Below, piece after piece: positions 11,538-21,443 of a stretch of 35,332 nucleotides of DNA. The notes beneath the pieces were generated by a model. The model saw only the letters and a list, made by a program, of their open reading frames with translations. It was not told where the DNA came from and made no database searches. The DNA is taken from positions 76,568 to 111,899 of the forward strand of contig NW_005434580.1 in assembly GCF_000315625.1 (NCBI RefSeq). The letters run 5' to 3'. A program made the position numbers and the translations under genes. Every line of letters begins with the position of its first letter. Within the stretch, counting starts at the first letter, position 1. The DNA comes from Guillardia theta CCMP2712. Its lineage: Eukaryota > Cryptophyceae > Pyrenomonadales > Geminigeraceae.

Positions 11538-12101
11538 TTTGTCATTGTCATCCTTGTCATTGTCATATCTCGTAGTAGTAGAACAGCAGCAGCAACCTAA
11601 CAAGCACTTCACAGGTTTCACAACACACTCTTCCGACGGAACAACCTGCAGAACGTCGTTGGGAGTATTTCATACGCCAGTGCCGTCGAGCTGAGAAGAA
11701 GCGGGATCATCTTGCCGCTTGCTGGAAGGCAACAGGCAGTGGAGGACAAGGTTGAATTGAGGAGGAAGACTCCGGAGCGAAGGAAGACGCCAACGGTTGA
11801 CGTGCAGGGAGAGGAGAGGATTCAGAAGCTGATTCATGACTATGGAGACTACCAGAGCACTTTGCAAGAGGAGCAGGAGAGCTCTCACCAACATCATCAT
11901 CAACCACCACAACAACAACATCAACATCAACATCAACATCAACATCAACATCAACATCAACATCAACATCAACATCATGTTCAATCTCACCAACAGCTTG
12001 ACTCATCGAACAAGAACAAGCAAAGCGCTTTGAAACCCATCGCAGAACCGGACGAATCCTTGTTGGAGTTTGGAAGACGTGAAACGCTCGAGGCATGGTG
12101 A
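8563..12101 (+). CDS. Tentative multi-exon gene, low-complexity, His/Gln-rich C-terminus
   Basis: This is a composite model. Exon 1 may be 8563-8630 (ATG, acidic, ending in the first minisatellite copy at an ACA|GTGAGC donor, phase 2). Exon 2 is 9761-9870 if acceptor GATAG is used, or starts at 9751 after the stronger TTTCTTGCAG; it reads QDVGKWLLTRKHLSFSDALG. It joins in phase to 10185-10402 (SREQEIP-type charged sequence) and then 10441-10516. From 10563 to 11096 coding-like sequence is present, but I could not settle the frames. The last exon is about 11612-12101, reading NVVGSISYASAVELRRSG and then a His-Gln repeat, ending in TGA; a competing open frame over its first 140 bases also looks coding. 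The TCA microsatellite sits in the last intron. No domain is recognised. Expression and exon order need transcripts; the whole could be two genes. Confidence 0.4.
8601..9720 (+). repeat. 40-bp minisatellite, 28 near-identical copies
   Basis: The unit is 40 bp: GGAGTATGATGATCAACCTG followed by TACAAAGACAGTGAGCTGAA. The first copy (8601-8640) differs only at its first bases and the last (9681-9720) has GATCAATTTG in place of GATCAACCTG; the 26 between look identical. A further diverged part copy is visible at about 8585-8600. Each unit contains ATGATG and a splice-donor-like ACA|GTGAGC. Because 40 is not a multiple of 3 and each frame meets a stop within two units, the array is not read through as protein. 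It lies just before a good acceptor (TTTCTTGCAG, ending at 9750). Confidence 0.97.
11276..11537. repeat. TCA/ATC trinucleotide microsatellite
   Basis: About 260 bp of imperfect (TCA)n with CGTCA interruptions. It lies between a GTAGGT donor at 11097 and an acceptor at about 11611, so it is probably intronic. The long Ser, Asp or Met runs it encodes in different frames are artefacts of the repeat. Confidence 0.95.
11917..11975 (+). repeat. CATCAA hexamer repeat coding for His-Gln
   Basis: About nine tandem CATCAA units in the last exon of the tentative gene above. In the open frame they give alternating His and Gln residues. Repeat-number polymorphism would keep the frame, since the unit is six bases. 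Confidence 0.85.
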
Positions 12102-12603
12102 AGGCTATTGCAGCTGATGCTCTGGTTTCCTCCCTCTCACCTGCATTCCCTCGGCCTCTCTTTCTTTGCATCACTTGCAATGTCTTCTTGTGTTTTCTCT
12201 CCCTTTCTTTCTTGCCTTCATTCTAATGCTCGACTCCGTGCTTAGTTCTTCTCATATGATGTCATGTATATACAAAGAATCAAACAACAACGAGCACAAG
12301 TTGAGCTGGTACGACATCTCTCTTGCCTTCCCTTCCCTCAAACACGGCTTCATCTACACTGCTACACGTCATCTCGTCCCGCCTGATACGCGCCCAGCAA
12401 GTCAGCAGCCCTGAGTCCTTCGGCATGGCGGCTGAGTATCATAGGGAGGATAAGAAGACCTTCCTTGCGGAGATCTCGAGCGCCGGGTCATCGAGCTGAC
12501 TGCGACCCCCATCTCCTTCATCCTCCTCACGTCGAACGCGGTCGTCCGGGTCGGCTGCGAGACACTGCCATGGCGTCAGGAGGAGAAAGAAGGATCATGA
12601 AAC
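12102..12603. other. Convergent 3' region, possible extra CDC14 tail exon
   Basis: This lies between a + gene ending at 12101 and the CDC14 gene (-). On the minus strand a consensus GTAAGT donor (12607-12602) overlaps the CDC14 stop codon. An acceptor GCCATGGCAG permits an in-phase exon 12564-12402 ending in TGA, so the CDC14 tail may be about 54 residues longer. A second minus frame at about 12440-12560 is strongly acidic. No independent gene is seen. Confidence 0.4.
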
Positions 12604-15164
12604 TTACAGCCGGGCGGAAGGGGAGGAGGAGGAGGCAGGCCTGCGAGTGAGGGGGGGAGGGAGGAGAGGAGGAGGAGAGGAGGTCTTGGTCAAGGGCTGC
12701 CAGCTCCTCTCTTTCTCCTTCAGGCTGAAGTCGAAGGGCTCGGGACTGTGCATGACGCAGGAGGGCTTGAGCTCGGGGGAGATGCATCGGCCGGAGACAG
12801 CATGGAAAGTAAGGGAAGCTACCTCTTCCGCATACCTTCGCATCTCCAGCTCGTCCCTTCCCTCCTCCTCCTCCTCCTGCTGGCACTGGCGATGGCCCTG
12901 CTCCTTGCCCTCTCCCTTGCAGGCCTCCTCCCTCCTCCCAAACGTCTCCTGCAGGTCAAAGAAACTCTCAGGCTCGGCCGCGTCTAAGTTGAGTGCCAGC
13001 GGCTCGAACTCCTTCTGTCCGTCAAGCCCGAGCAGCAGCGCCTCGAACTCCTCCTGCCACTGATCCTTGTCCGGCAGCTCCTGCCCCTGTCCTGCTGTCC
13101 CTGGGGTCTGCGGCACGCTCTGCGTTTGCTCCTCTGTACTCCCTCCCGGCAGGGGTGCTGGTTGCTCGCTGACCTTTGCTTCCATCGGAGCGGAGATCTC
13201 CTGGGGAAGAGAACAATCGCCGGAGGAGGAGGAGGAGGAGGTCTGCTGCTGCTGCTGAGGAGGAGCCTCGTCCCCTGCGGAGAAGGTCAGGCAGGGGGTC
13301 GTGAAGGGGAGGAGCGGACCGAGGAGGAGCTTCTCGAATTCGTCTTGCCACTGCTCCTTGGCTTCTTCTTTCTTCTCCACTTCCTCCTTGACGCCATCCA
13401 GCTTCGCCTCTTCCATACTGCTCTCCAGTTTCTTCGGCAGTGTGCGCTCCTTTGCATTCTCCTGCTTCCTAGGGGTCTCCGACTGCCTCGCCTGCTCCCG
13501 CCTGAGGGTGGAGGAGCCGAAGCTGGAGGAGAAGGAGGGGCTGGAGAGGCGAGAGAGGGAGAGTCCCTCTTGCTGTATCACGATCTTGAAGTTGTTCGGT
13601 GCGGTAGGGGAGGACGTGCATCTTTCGAATTTCCTCCTGGTGATCGAAAGGAGACAGGACGGTCAGGGCGAGGAGAGGATGAGGATGAAAACTTACTCTT
13701 TGCCTCCTTGTCGAACAAGAGGAAGCTCGTCAAACTGCGATTGACATCAAGAAGGAACAGAACGATTTGAGATGAAAGGAAATGTAAGAGGAGGGCAAGA
13801 AAACTCAATCAGTGACAAAATGAAATCCGTGAGCAAACTCAATCATTGAAAGCTCAATCTAACAAGACAGAAGAGTTCGACTCTCTTTGTCATTGACAGC
13901 AATCTCTCTCCCCCGTCATCACTTCTTGCCTCTCTTACCAGCGTCGCTGACGACGGCAACCTTTGAGTCGGAGACAGGCAGTTGGCGTACGCTAGTCCAA
14001 GCCCGATGACCCCTGCTGTCTGCCTCAATGCCTAGTTCACCACCCCTCCTCTCTCCCACCTTTCCTTCCCAGGTCCCACAACCTCCTCTCCTGACTCTTC
14101 AAGAAGTGTTGTTGAGGCCCGATAATGCTTCCAGGTCTGCCAAGTGACATCAGCCTTGTTCTCCACCTCTGCTCTGCTTTGGTCTGCTCCGCTCCGCTCT
14201 GTCCCGCTCTCTGCTCTACTCTGCCCTCTCCTCAACTTCTCCATCTCCCAGTATCCAACTCCTGTCGTCCTCATCACAGGAAACTTCACCTTGCTATCCG
14301 AAGCCAGCCGATGCTTTCTTCAGCAGTAAAACCGTATGCCTTCATAAGGAACAGACCTGAAAGACAGTCACTTACCCCTCTCTATTCATGTCAAGTTGCC
14401 TATAAGAGTTTGAGTCCGCCCAAGACCGGCAGAGCAATGAACAGCAGTGACCGACTGAGACGACTCGGCGATGGATAGGAACCTGAAAACACAACAGTCA
14501 TCTCATATATCTCACGTGCATCTTCATCGTCTCTTCTCCTCCAAACATCTTTCCTCTCTCTTTCCCTCGTCTCATCTCTCTCTGTCTCTCTGCATCCTCT
14601 TCTTCTCATTCTAAATCATTCTCTCTCTCTTTCTTCATCGCAACATGTCGTATCAACCTGTCGATCGTGGCATCGGACGGTGTCGCTCGGGCGTTGTAGT
14701 TGATGTCATGATGTCGGAACCCTAACAAACAGCAATCAGAACGCACCAACAACCTTCGCCCACAATGCACACCGGCGTTCACAAAGTCTTTGGGATCATA
14801 ACTGCAGCAAACTTCACGTCAGTCGTCCATCGGCGCAACTCTGCTCTTCAAACTCAGCACAGCACCTGTATCCGTTCAACCGGATGATGTCTTCTACATT
14901 CATGGACTTCAACACGTTGATGTAGTCAGCGGGGGTGTGCGACACGGTCCCGTCTGAGTTCTTTGCTCTCTGCCTTGCCGTCAGACGGACAGGAACAAAT
15001 TCCTCGCTGTTCTCCAAACCTTCTCTCGCGGGCTCTTGAACGCTACAAACTTGCCCTCTACGATCGTGTTGAGATTTCCGTTACCGTGATCGTCATAATG
15101 CTAAAGTGCGCTTGTGAGATCAACGCCGAAACGAACATAGAGCAGGGGAAGAGACCATCAAAGT

Positions 15165-15224
<60 letters not shown>

Positions 15225-16103
15225 CACAGGAGCAGGAGCAGCAGACACAAGAGCCAGTGCAAATGGAAGAAGACAAAGTGGTTCCATGGATGGAGACGAG
15301 GAGGAGGAGGAGGAGGGAGGAGGGAGGAGAGGACCAGAGGGAAGGAGGAGTGTGAGAACAGTACCAGATACTCTTCAGGGTCGAACCTCAACGGGTTGAA
15401 CACGCCTTTCTGCATCGCCCGCTCCAGCCCCGACCAGCAAGAGGTCAGATGGAGCTCGAAGCTCACGGGATCCCAAGTCGCATCCCTGTAGTTGAGGCAG
15501 ACGTCCCGCGGGATGTTGGCGAACGGCTTCATGGCTTCTGCCGGAGGGACGTGGAGGACAACAACCATGAAGGCGCCGCAGAGGAAGATCGAGTTAGTGA
15601 GGTCCTTGGGCTCGGGGGACGTGTAGAACACGAGCTTGTTCGAGGGCCCTTGGACCAAGAAGTCTTGCACCTCCTGACAGAATAACATGATGGCTGCGAG
15701 GTTCGGGGGCCCAAAGTCTGCAGCGAAGGGAACATACCTCGTCCTCTTGTTAAGGCTCATGAAATGCACATCGTCCTGCGGGCAGAGAGTCAGGCTCCTC
15801 CAGGACATTTAGAGATTCTTTGACGCTTCCCACCTGATCGATGGGCTTCCTGTGCAGGGCTGCAAGGAAGAACCTGTCGTCGAGGATGGAGACGAGAGCT
15901 CTGAAGTTCTCCACCCCCTCGGGAGAGAAGTCCGACTCGTCCACAGACTCCGACACAAAGAACCGCTCGTCATGGCCAGGGATCGAGTACCATTTGCAGC
16001 AGTCCCTGTTTCTCGTCGGCGATCGCAGAGCATCTCGATCAACAGTGCTCTCTTTCTCGTTCTTCTCCTCAAACATGTCTCTACAAGGAAACACCGATGA
16101 CAT
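12604..16103 (-). CDS. CDC14: CDC14-family dual-specificity phosphatase with long C-terminal tail
   Basis: Twelve exons join with every phase consistent: 16103-15834, 15775-15365, 15100-15020, 14969-14866, 14801-14773, 14721-14658, 14482-14400, 14356-14290, 14136-14060, 14012-13939, 13734-13697 and 13636-12604 (776 residues). CDC14 enzymes dephosphorylate CDK sites and act in mitotic exit, ciliogenesis or DNA repair. Residues about 70-227 are the N-terminal DSPn domain (VSILDDRFF, ADFGPPNLA, LNYRDATWDP). The catalytic domain follows (IVEGKFVAFKSP, IIRLN, ATPSD, HCSAGLGRT with Cys336 and Arg342, RPGSIIGPQQHFL). Two oddities: the family's FIDGSTPSD loop reads YNARATPSD, so the usual general-acid Asp is Ala309, and GRTG is GRTQ. 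The seventh intron needs a GC donor. The tail is low-complexity with two QWQ(D/E)EFE motifs. The core is certain. That the last three exons belong to the same gene is likely but unproven, since an in-frame stop lies in the intron after 14060. Confidence 0.88.
15164..15242. repeat. GGAGCA hexamer repeat in a CDC14 intron
   Basis: About twelve tandem GGAGCA units (one variant GGAGCC-ACA break). It lies in the intron between CDC14 exons 2 and 3, so its Cys-Ser or Leu-rich translations are not protein. Confidence 0.9.
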
Positions 16104-17198
16104 GTGGGCGCCGACCCTTTCCGCCTTGAACCACGCCGTTCCTCCACGAGGAAATCAAACAAGTTGAGAAAGAGGTAAGGCACAGAGCTATGATGTGGAG
16201 ATTTCTTGGAGTTGAGTAGGAGGGAGGAGGTGCGGAGGTGAGGGACGGAAGAAGAGGAGAGGAGAGGAGAGGAGGAGGAGGAGGAGAGGGTAGTGAGGAA
16301 AGGAAGTAGTTTGAGGTGGGGAAGGAGAAGCGAAGGTCAATGACGAACCGCAATAATACTTGTAAATTACATTAAAAATATTTAATTGGATATAACACCA
16401 CTAAAACTATTGTAAATGATGGTACGTGAGTGTTTATATTATTTTAGGTCATATCACGCGGGCTATAATGATAAAAGTCATTTTAACTGCGTGTGGGTTT
16501 GTGAAACGTTGAGATTTCCTGACTTCTCACACCGTTGCCTCTTTCATGTTTTGAACCCCCACCCCCTCTTTCCTCTGTCCGACTACCCCTACGATCGGAT
16601 GGGCTATAGTTGAGAACGTACCACCCTTTTATTTAATCAGACTCCTTGCCGTACCCCCTCCATAGATTGTCTTTCTTCCGTATGAACACTTACCTTAGTA
16701 CATAACCACTATTTCCTATTGTCATACATAGTAAATATTTTATCTTGGGAACATTTTGAACACGTATGGAAGATACACCCACCCTTGTTGTAAACTACAT
16801 CATCAACTACCCACCCTTGAAAGAAGTACTCGTCGGGCCGTGATGATGCGACCTCCGCCGATGTGTTTACAAGAATACAATATCAGTCAATCTTACACTT
16901 GGCCTCCGCCCCAGTGACTATTTATAAAGATGTGTCAAGACAGCAAAATTTTCTATATATTGGTAAAAGGTGCCAAATTTCTGTCCAGAACTATAGGGCC
17001 AATGGAAGGGCAGCAACAAGAACTACCCTAAGGATATTTGTAACATCTGTAGATATCGTGGGCAGCAAACCTGCCTTGACCAACCCAGCACGTGCAGCAT
17101 GCGAGGGAAAGGAGACGAACAAAGGTCAGCAGCGCAGGATGGGGACGAGGAGGGAGGGATATGGTGGGATGAAAAGAGGTGAATCAAGGGAAAGATAC
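16104..17198. other. Intergenic region, AT-rich with C-rich islands
   Basis: About 16250-16320 is GGA-rich. From 16340 to 16480 the sequence becomes markedly AT-rich (TTACATTAAAAATATTTAAT). C-rich islands of the CCACCCCC/TACCCCC type follow at about 16545-16820. From 16863 a frame without ATG runs to 17312; its amino-acid composition does not resemble its neighbours and I do not call it a gene. Confidence 0.5.
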
Positions 17199-17492
17199 TC
17201 AGATGAAGTGGGCTATCAGCAATTGTATATTCGTGGCTGTCTTATCTCCATGTTTTGCCTGCTTTGTTGTGGGATTGTGCTGTCGATATATTGTGAATTC
17301 CTTGGGGAATGAGAACGATGGCGTGTTGAGAACTTGATCAGCATGGTATAATCGGGCGCTTCTGCATCCCGTGCTTCGTTCCGACTCGTCGGAAGGAGGA
17401 GAGGGAACCATCAAACGGAACGCGCCCTTCATGGCCATGCGAGAAATGTCGGGGCCTTTGGTTTTTGGTAGCTGCTGTGTGACTTCGGTCAT
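17199..17492 (-). CDS. Possible 97-residue hypothetical protein
   Basis: An ATG at 17492 has in-frame TGA codons just upstream and opens a 97-residue frame (starting TEVTQQLPKTKG) of charged, mixed composition without simple repeats. No domain, signal peptide or membrane segment is recognised, and no homology can be claimed. A second overlapping minus frame (17338-17571) is equally long relative to its start, so one of the two is probably chance. Reported only because this is the most protein-like frame in a long gene-poor stretch. Confidence 0.2.
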   Translation of the reverse strand: MTEVTQQLPKTKGPDISRMAMKGAFRLMVPSPPSDESERSTGCRSARLYHADQVLNTPSFSFPKEFTIYRQHNPTTKQAKHGDKTATNIQLLIAHFI

Positions 17493-18429
17493 AAATCCTC
17501 ACAGCTGTCAAGAATTTCGGGCCCCGGAAATGTTTCAGTGAGCCTCCAATAGTATGAGAATGGAAAGACAAACGATTGAGTGCGCGAGGTTGATGGTTGA
17601 ATGAAATGTTTCTGTCGGGAGTGGTGCTGTTGTTTTGTGAAGTTTCACTGTATTGCCTCGTTCTGTTGATACTGAATGATTGATGTCGCAGGGACAGAAC
17701 GTAAGATCACCAACGACGTTTCCAGCAGCTTTGCTGTGAGCGGTCCCATCGTGAAATGCTGTGAGCGGCCCCATCGTGAAATGTAAACCTAGTGTAGTTC
17801 ATACATGTACACCTAGTCATATGATTCAACCTTTGCTATCTAGCTCGCAAAGATGTAAGTTCTTGGAATGTTGAATGTGTAAATATCTCCTCCGTTTCAA
17901 TGACTTCTCTATTCTGTACTCAAACCTCCTCCTGTCCTCAAATTTCCTCCCAACTCTCCCGACTACCGTTCACCAACACAGAGACAACATCTTACAAAAC
18001 GAACGATACTCGTAGAACAACACATGATTGCACGAGCTTTCTCCGGCTAAAAATTCCCTCGTGCACAACAATGGCACCATGTTATCTCCTTGCTCAACAT
18101 CTTAAAACACCCTCCCACGTCTCACAAGCACTTGTAGGGACTTGCGTTGTCTCTCAGCAATCGTCTCGATCATAACAAGAACATCGGCATCATTCAGTAT
18201 CCTGAAGTTGATTTTGATTTCACTCCAGACGTCTCCCCACACATTCCTTCCTGTTCACGCTAAGACAGTAGAAGTTGTCGCCAAGAACGGAGGAGGGGGC
18301 AGGAAAGGGCTGACAGACGTAGCACGACGGTGCCGGTGAGCGTAGGCTCGAAGGACAGGAGTTTCCTTCATCTCTGCTGCAGCGGAGAGGATTATCACCT
18401 TGTACATTCTATCAGCTCACCATGTTCCC
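17493..18429. other. Intergenic region without recognised gene
   Basis: Unique sequence of moderate GC content. The only structure I see is a 25-bp tandem duplication at 17733-17782 (unit GCTGTGAGCGGTCCCATCGT plus GAAAT; the second copy has one T-to-C change). Short frames at 17900-18340 have no features. Confidence 0.4.
17733..17782. repeat. 25-bp tandem duplication
   Basis: Two adjacent 25-bp copies, 17733-17757 and 17758-17782, differing at one position (GGTCCC against GGCCCC). Confidence 0.9.
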
Positions 18430-18605
18430 AGGCAGTCCCTATCTCATCCCCCCTCCCTCCTCCTCCCTCACTCCCCCTTCCTCCCTCCCTCCCTCCCCCT
18501 CCCCCCCTCCCCATTCCTCCCCCCCCCTCCCTCCCTCCCTCCCCCTCCCTCCCTCCCTCCCTGCCTCCCTCCCTCCGCTCGGCTCGGCTCCCTTCCTCCG
18601 TCGCC
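18430..18605. repeat. CCCTCC pyrimidine tract before the assembly gap
   Basis: Nearly pure CCTCCC/CCCTCC repeats leading directly into the run of N. The tract is the likely reason the assembly failed here. Proline- and serine-rich frames through it are artefacts. Confidence 0.85.
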
Positions 18606-18735
18606 NNNNNNNNNNNNNNNNNNNNNNNNNNNNNNNNNNNNNNNNNNNNNNNNNNNNNNNNNNNNNNNNNNNNNNNNNNNNNNNNNNNNNNNNNNNNNNN
18701 NNNNNNNNNNNNNNNNNNNNNNNNNNNNNNNNNNN
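18606..18735. other. Assembly gap (130 N)
   Basis: 130 undetermined bases. Frames predicted across it carry no information. Confidence 1.
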
Positions 18736-18864
18736 TTCTCTCTTTTCTCTTTCTTTATCTTCCTCACATACCTCGACAAGCAAATCCTGTGGATATGGCC
18801 CCCGCCACCCCCCTTCCCCCCCGAACTATTCCGTTAGTACATGAGGCAATCAAACAAGTTGGGA

Positions 18865-18867
<3 letters not shown>

Positions 18868-18928
<61 letters not shown>

Positions 18929-18960
18929 GGGGGGGAGGGGGGGGAGAGAGAGAGGAGGAG
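18868..18960. repeat. AG dinucleotide microsatellite with poly-G and GGA tail
   Basis: About 29 AG units (to about 18926) followed by CGGGGGGGAGGGGGGG and a short AG run; a GGA repeat continues to about 18975. It lies upstream of the GH20 gene. Confidence 0.9.
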
Positions 18961-19256
18961 GAGGAGGAGGAGGAGGGGTCAGTCAGTACTTGCAGGCCAG
19001 TCAAGGCATTCAGAGGAGGGGCGGCATATGACGAGAGCAGGAATGCAGATTCTGCAAGTTTGCAAGTAGGAGGTGACGTTGGGGTTGCACACAAAGATGC
19101 GCTAACGGGAAGAAGCTGCAGTCAAGGAGCAGGACGAGGAACTCAGAGCAGCTGTCACAGCATCTTACGCTCATGCAGGGCTGGACGAATGGCGAAGGGG
19201 GAGCCGAGATGCTGAGACGCTCGCGCTGACTGTGAAGCTACAAGACTCGGAGGACC

Positions 19257-21274
19257 ATGAGGGAGCCGGGGGAGCTCGGACTCGCCTCCTTGGGACGGAT
19301 CGCTCTTGTGCTCTTCTCCCTTCTCCTCGTCGGAACGCTACTGGCCGCAAGATGGCCAGGGGGGGACTTGCTGAGCAGGGAAGTTGCGATGGGTGTGTAC
19401 GGCCTGTTGTCCTTGCAACGTCCGATCGGCACGGGGAGGAGCAGAGGTGCGGAGCATGTCGATTGCTCCACACAGAGTGACTGATGTGCTTGTCCAGGCC
19501 TCAAGCTCCTCAGCAACTCACGGGAACAACCTCCGGCCAGCAACGACACCGGCTCGGTTCCTCCTTTCCCTCCCATCTTTCCTTTGCCCCATCACTGGGA
19601 GAACGGCAGCATGACCGTCAACCTGGTCCCTGACTTCAAGTTTGAGATCGCCTCCTCCTCCAAGGACCTCCTCTCCCTAGCCGCACGCTACAGGAAGATA
19701 TGCTTTCCTCGCAAAGCGCGTTGGGCTCCCAACCGACAGGACAGGAGCACGGCTCTCACCAAGCTTCAGCTCGTTGTAACGTCTCCCGATCACGTCCTCA
19801 GTCCGCACACGGACGAGTCCTACACCCTCCTGCTACCTGCCGGGGGCAAGGGCGAGGGAGGGAGGGTGGCTGTGCTAGAGGCCAGCACGCAGTTTGGGGC
19901 CATGAGAGGGCTGGAGACTTTCTCGCAGCTGCTGCACTTCGACTTTGACCTGAGTGCCTACAGGGTCCTCCATGCTCCATGGCAGGTGAAGGACAAGCCT
20001 CGCTTCCCTCACCGCGAGCTCCTTGTGGACTCAGCCAGGCATTTCCTCCCCGTCCGCGTCCTGAAGGACCTCCTCTCCTCCCTCTCCTTCGCCAAGATCA
20101 ACGTCCTCCACTGGCACCTTGCCGACACCCAGTCGTTCCCCATGCAGAGCAGGAACAACCCCGAGCTCTCAAGGAGAGGAAGCTTCTCCTCTGACGAGAC
20201 CTACTCCGAGGATGACGTGGCAGAGATCGTCGAGTGGGGGAGAATGCGGGGGGTCCGCGTCCTCCCTGAGATCGACATGCCGGGGCACGCGGCGAGCTGG
20301 TGCAGGGGATACCCCAAGATCTGCCCCAGCCCCTCCTGCCTCGAGCCGTTGAGCCCGGTCATGCCGACCCCTCTAACTCCCTTCGCTTCCGACGATACCT
20401 TCACGGTAGTGGAGAGGCTGATGGGGGACGTTGTCAGCTCCTTCCCGGAGCCTCTGCTGCACCTTGGAGGAGACGAGGTGAACACAAGCTGCTGGGAGGC
20501 ATCGGAGAGCATCAAGGGATGGATGAAGCAGAACAACCTGACGACAGGAGATGCGTTTAAGCTCTTCCTCTTGCGTGCGCACGCCATGGCAGCCAAGTTC
20601 CACAGGCGGCCGGTGGTGTGGGACGAAGTGTGGGACGTGGTAGGAGCAAACTTGAGCAAGGACGTAATCATTCAGCAGTGGAGATGGGGAGGAAACCACG
20701 TGAATAGGACCAAGAATGTAACGTCCAACGGATATCAGCTGATCTGGATGGTGGACCCGGACTGGTACCTTGACAGCCTGTCGACAGGATGGGAGAAAAT
20801 CCACACGACCGACTTGTGCGAGGGCTTGACTGAGGAAGAGTGTGAGCGAGTGATAGGAGGAGGCGGCGGCATGTGGGGGGAGACAGTGGATGCCTCGGAC
20901 CTGGAGCAGGTAGGAAATGACCCAGGGATGAGGGGTGGGGGTAATGCATCCTTGCAGACAGTCTGGCCTCGGATGGCAGCCTTGGCAGAAGTCCTGTGGT
21001 CACCTGCTCCAACGGGAAAGAGGTGAGAAGGAGGGAAGACCGCGCGGTTTCAGCCTCTCCTGACGTCCTTGCAAGGTCGCACGAGCTCGCCTGGTCCCTC
21101 AACGTGACGAGGTCGAGGTTGAAAGCTTTCCGCTGCCTCCTCCTTCAGCGTTAGCACAACCTCAACTTGCTCTCGTGCTCTAACGACTGTACAGGAGGAG
21201 TACGCGCGGCACCTGTTGACAATGCTGTGGCTCGAACAGCTCCTTCGGGGCCAGGAGGTTGTAGGGATGCGTGA
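19257..21274 (+). CDS. GH20 beta-N-acetylhexosaminidase with N-terminal signal anchor
   Basis: Five exons join in phase: 19257-19446, 19498-20909, 20958-21022, 21076-21149 and 21195-21274, giving 606 residues. Introns are 51, 48, 53 and 45 nt. The enzyme removes terminal GlcNAc/GalNAc from glycans, typically in lysosomes or at the cell surface. The N-terminus has a hydrophobic helix (IALVLFSLLLVGTLLAA, about residues 15-31), a signal peptide or type II anchor. A GH20 N-terminal beta-alpha domain follows (IFPLPHHWENGS; FGAMRGLETFSQLL), then the catalytic barrel: HRELLVDSARHFLP, NVLHWHLADTQSFP, RVLPEIDMPGHA and the catalytic pair in LHLGGDEVN (Asp389-Glu390). The barrel ends DLEQ-TVWPRMAALAEVLWSP across the second-last-but-one intron, which confirms that splice. 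The C-terminus FRCLLLQRGVRAAPV is typical of the family. Asn-x-Ser/Thr sites fit a secretory route. Hexosaminidase A/B-like is the best call; exact substrate is unknown. Confidence 0.92.
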
Positions 21275-21443
21275 GCGAAGATGTGTTAAGAGGATAACAT
21301 AGTTACACAGTAACATTCACTCCTTCAATTACATTACACACGCAATCTCTCTTCATACCCCGATTATTAGGTACACTATACTCGTTGGTCCATTTGTTCC
21401 CACGGTTCTACACCATAACAAAGATCCAAGTTCACGGATTGTT

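Noticed and set aside
11310-11621. 103-residue poly-Asp protein on the minus strand and poly-Ser protein on the plus strand
   Set aside because: Both are translations of the TCA microsatellite in different frames and lie in a probable intron.
13919-14036. Simple termination of CDC14 near 14036 (read-through of the GTGGGA donor) or at 13919 (ending GKRGKK)
   Set aside because: Not excluded, but the splice 14060 to 14012 gives a typical 47-nt intron and keeps phase through the two following exons, so the longer model is preferred.
15158-15276. Cys/Ser-rich and Leu-rich minus-strand peptides
   Set aside because: They arise from the GGAGCA hexamer repeat in the CDC14 intron between the exon ending PEEYL and the exon starting HYDDHG.
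16863-17312. 149-codon frame on the plus strand
   Set aside because: No ATG at its start, no domain, AT-rich composition unlike the confirmed exons, and no splice context; chance frame is more likely.
18330-19031. Proteins predicted across 18606-18735
   Set aside because: They run through the assembly gap and CCCTCC/AG repeats; no information supports them.
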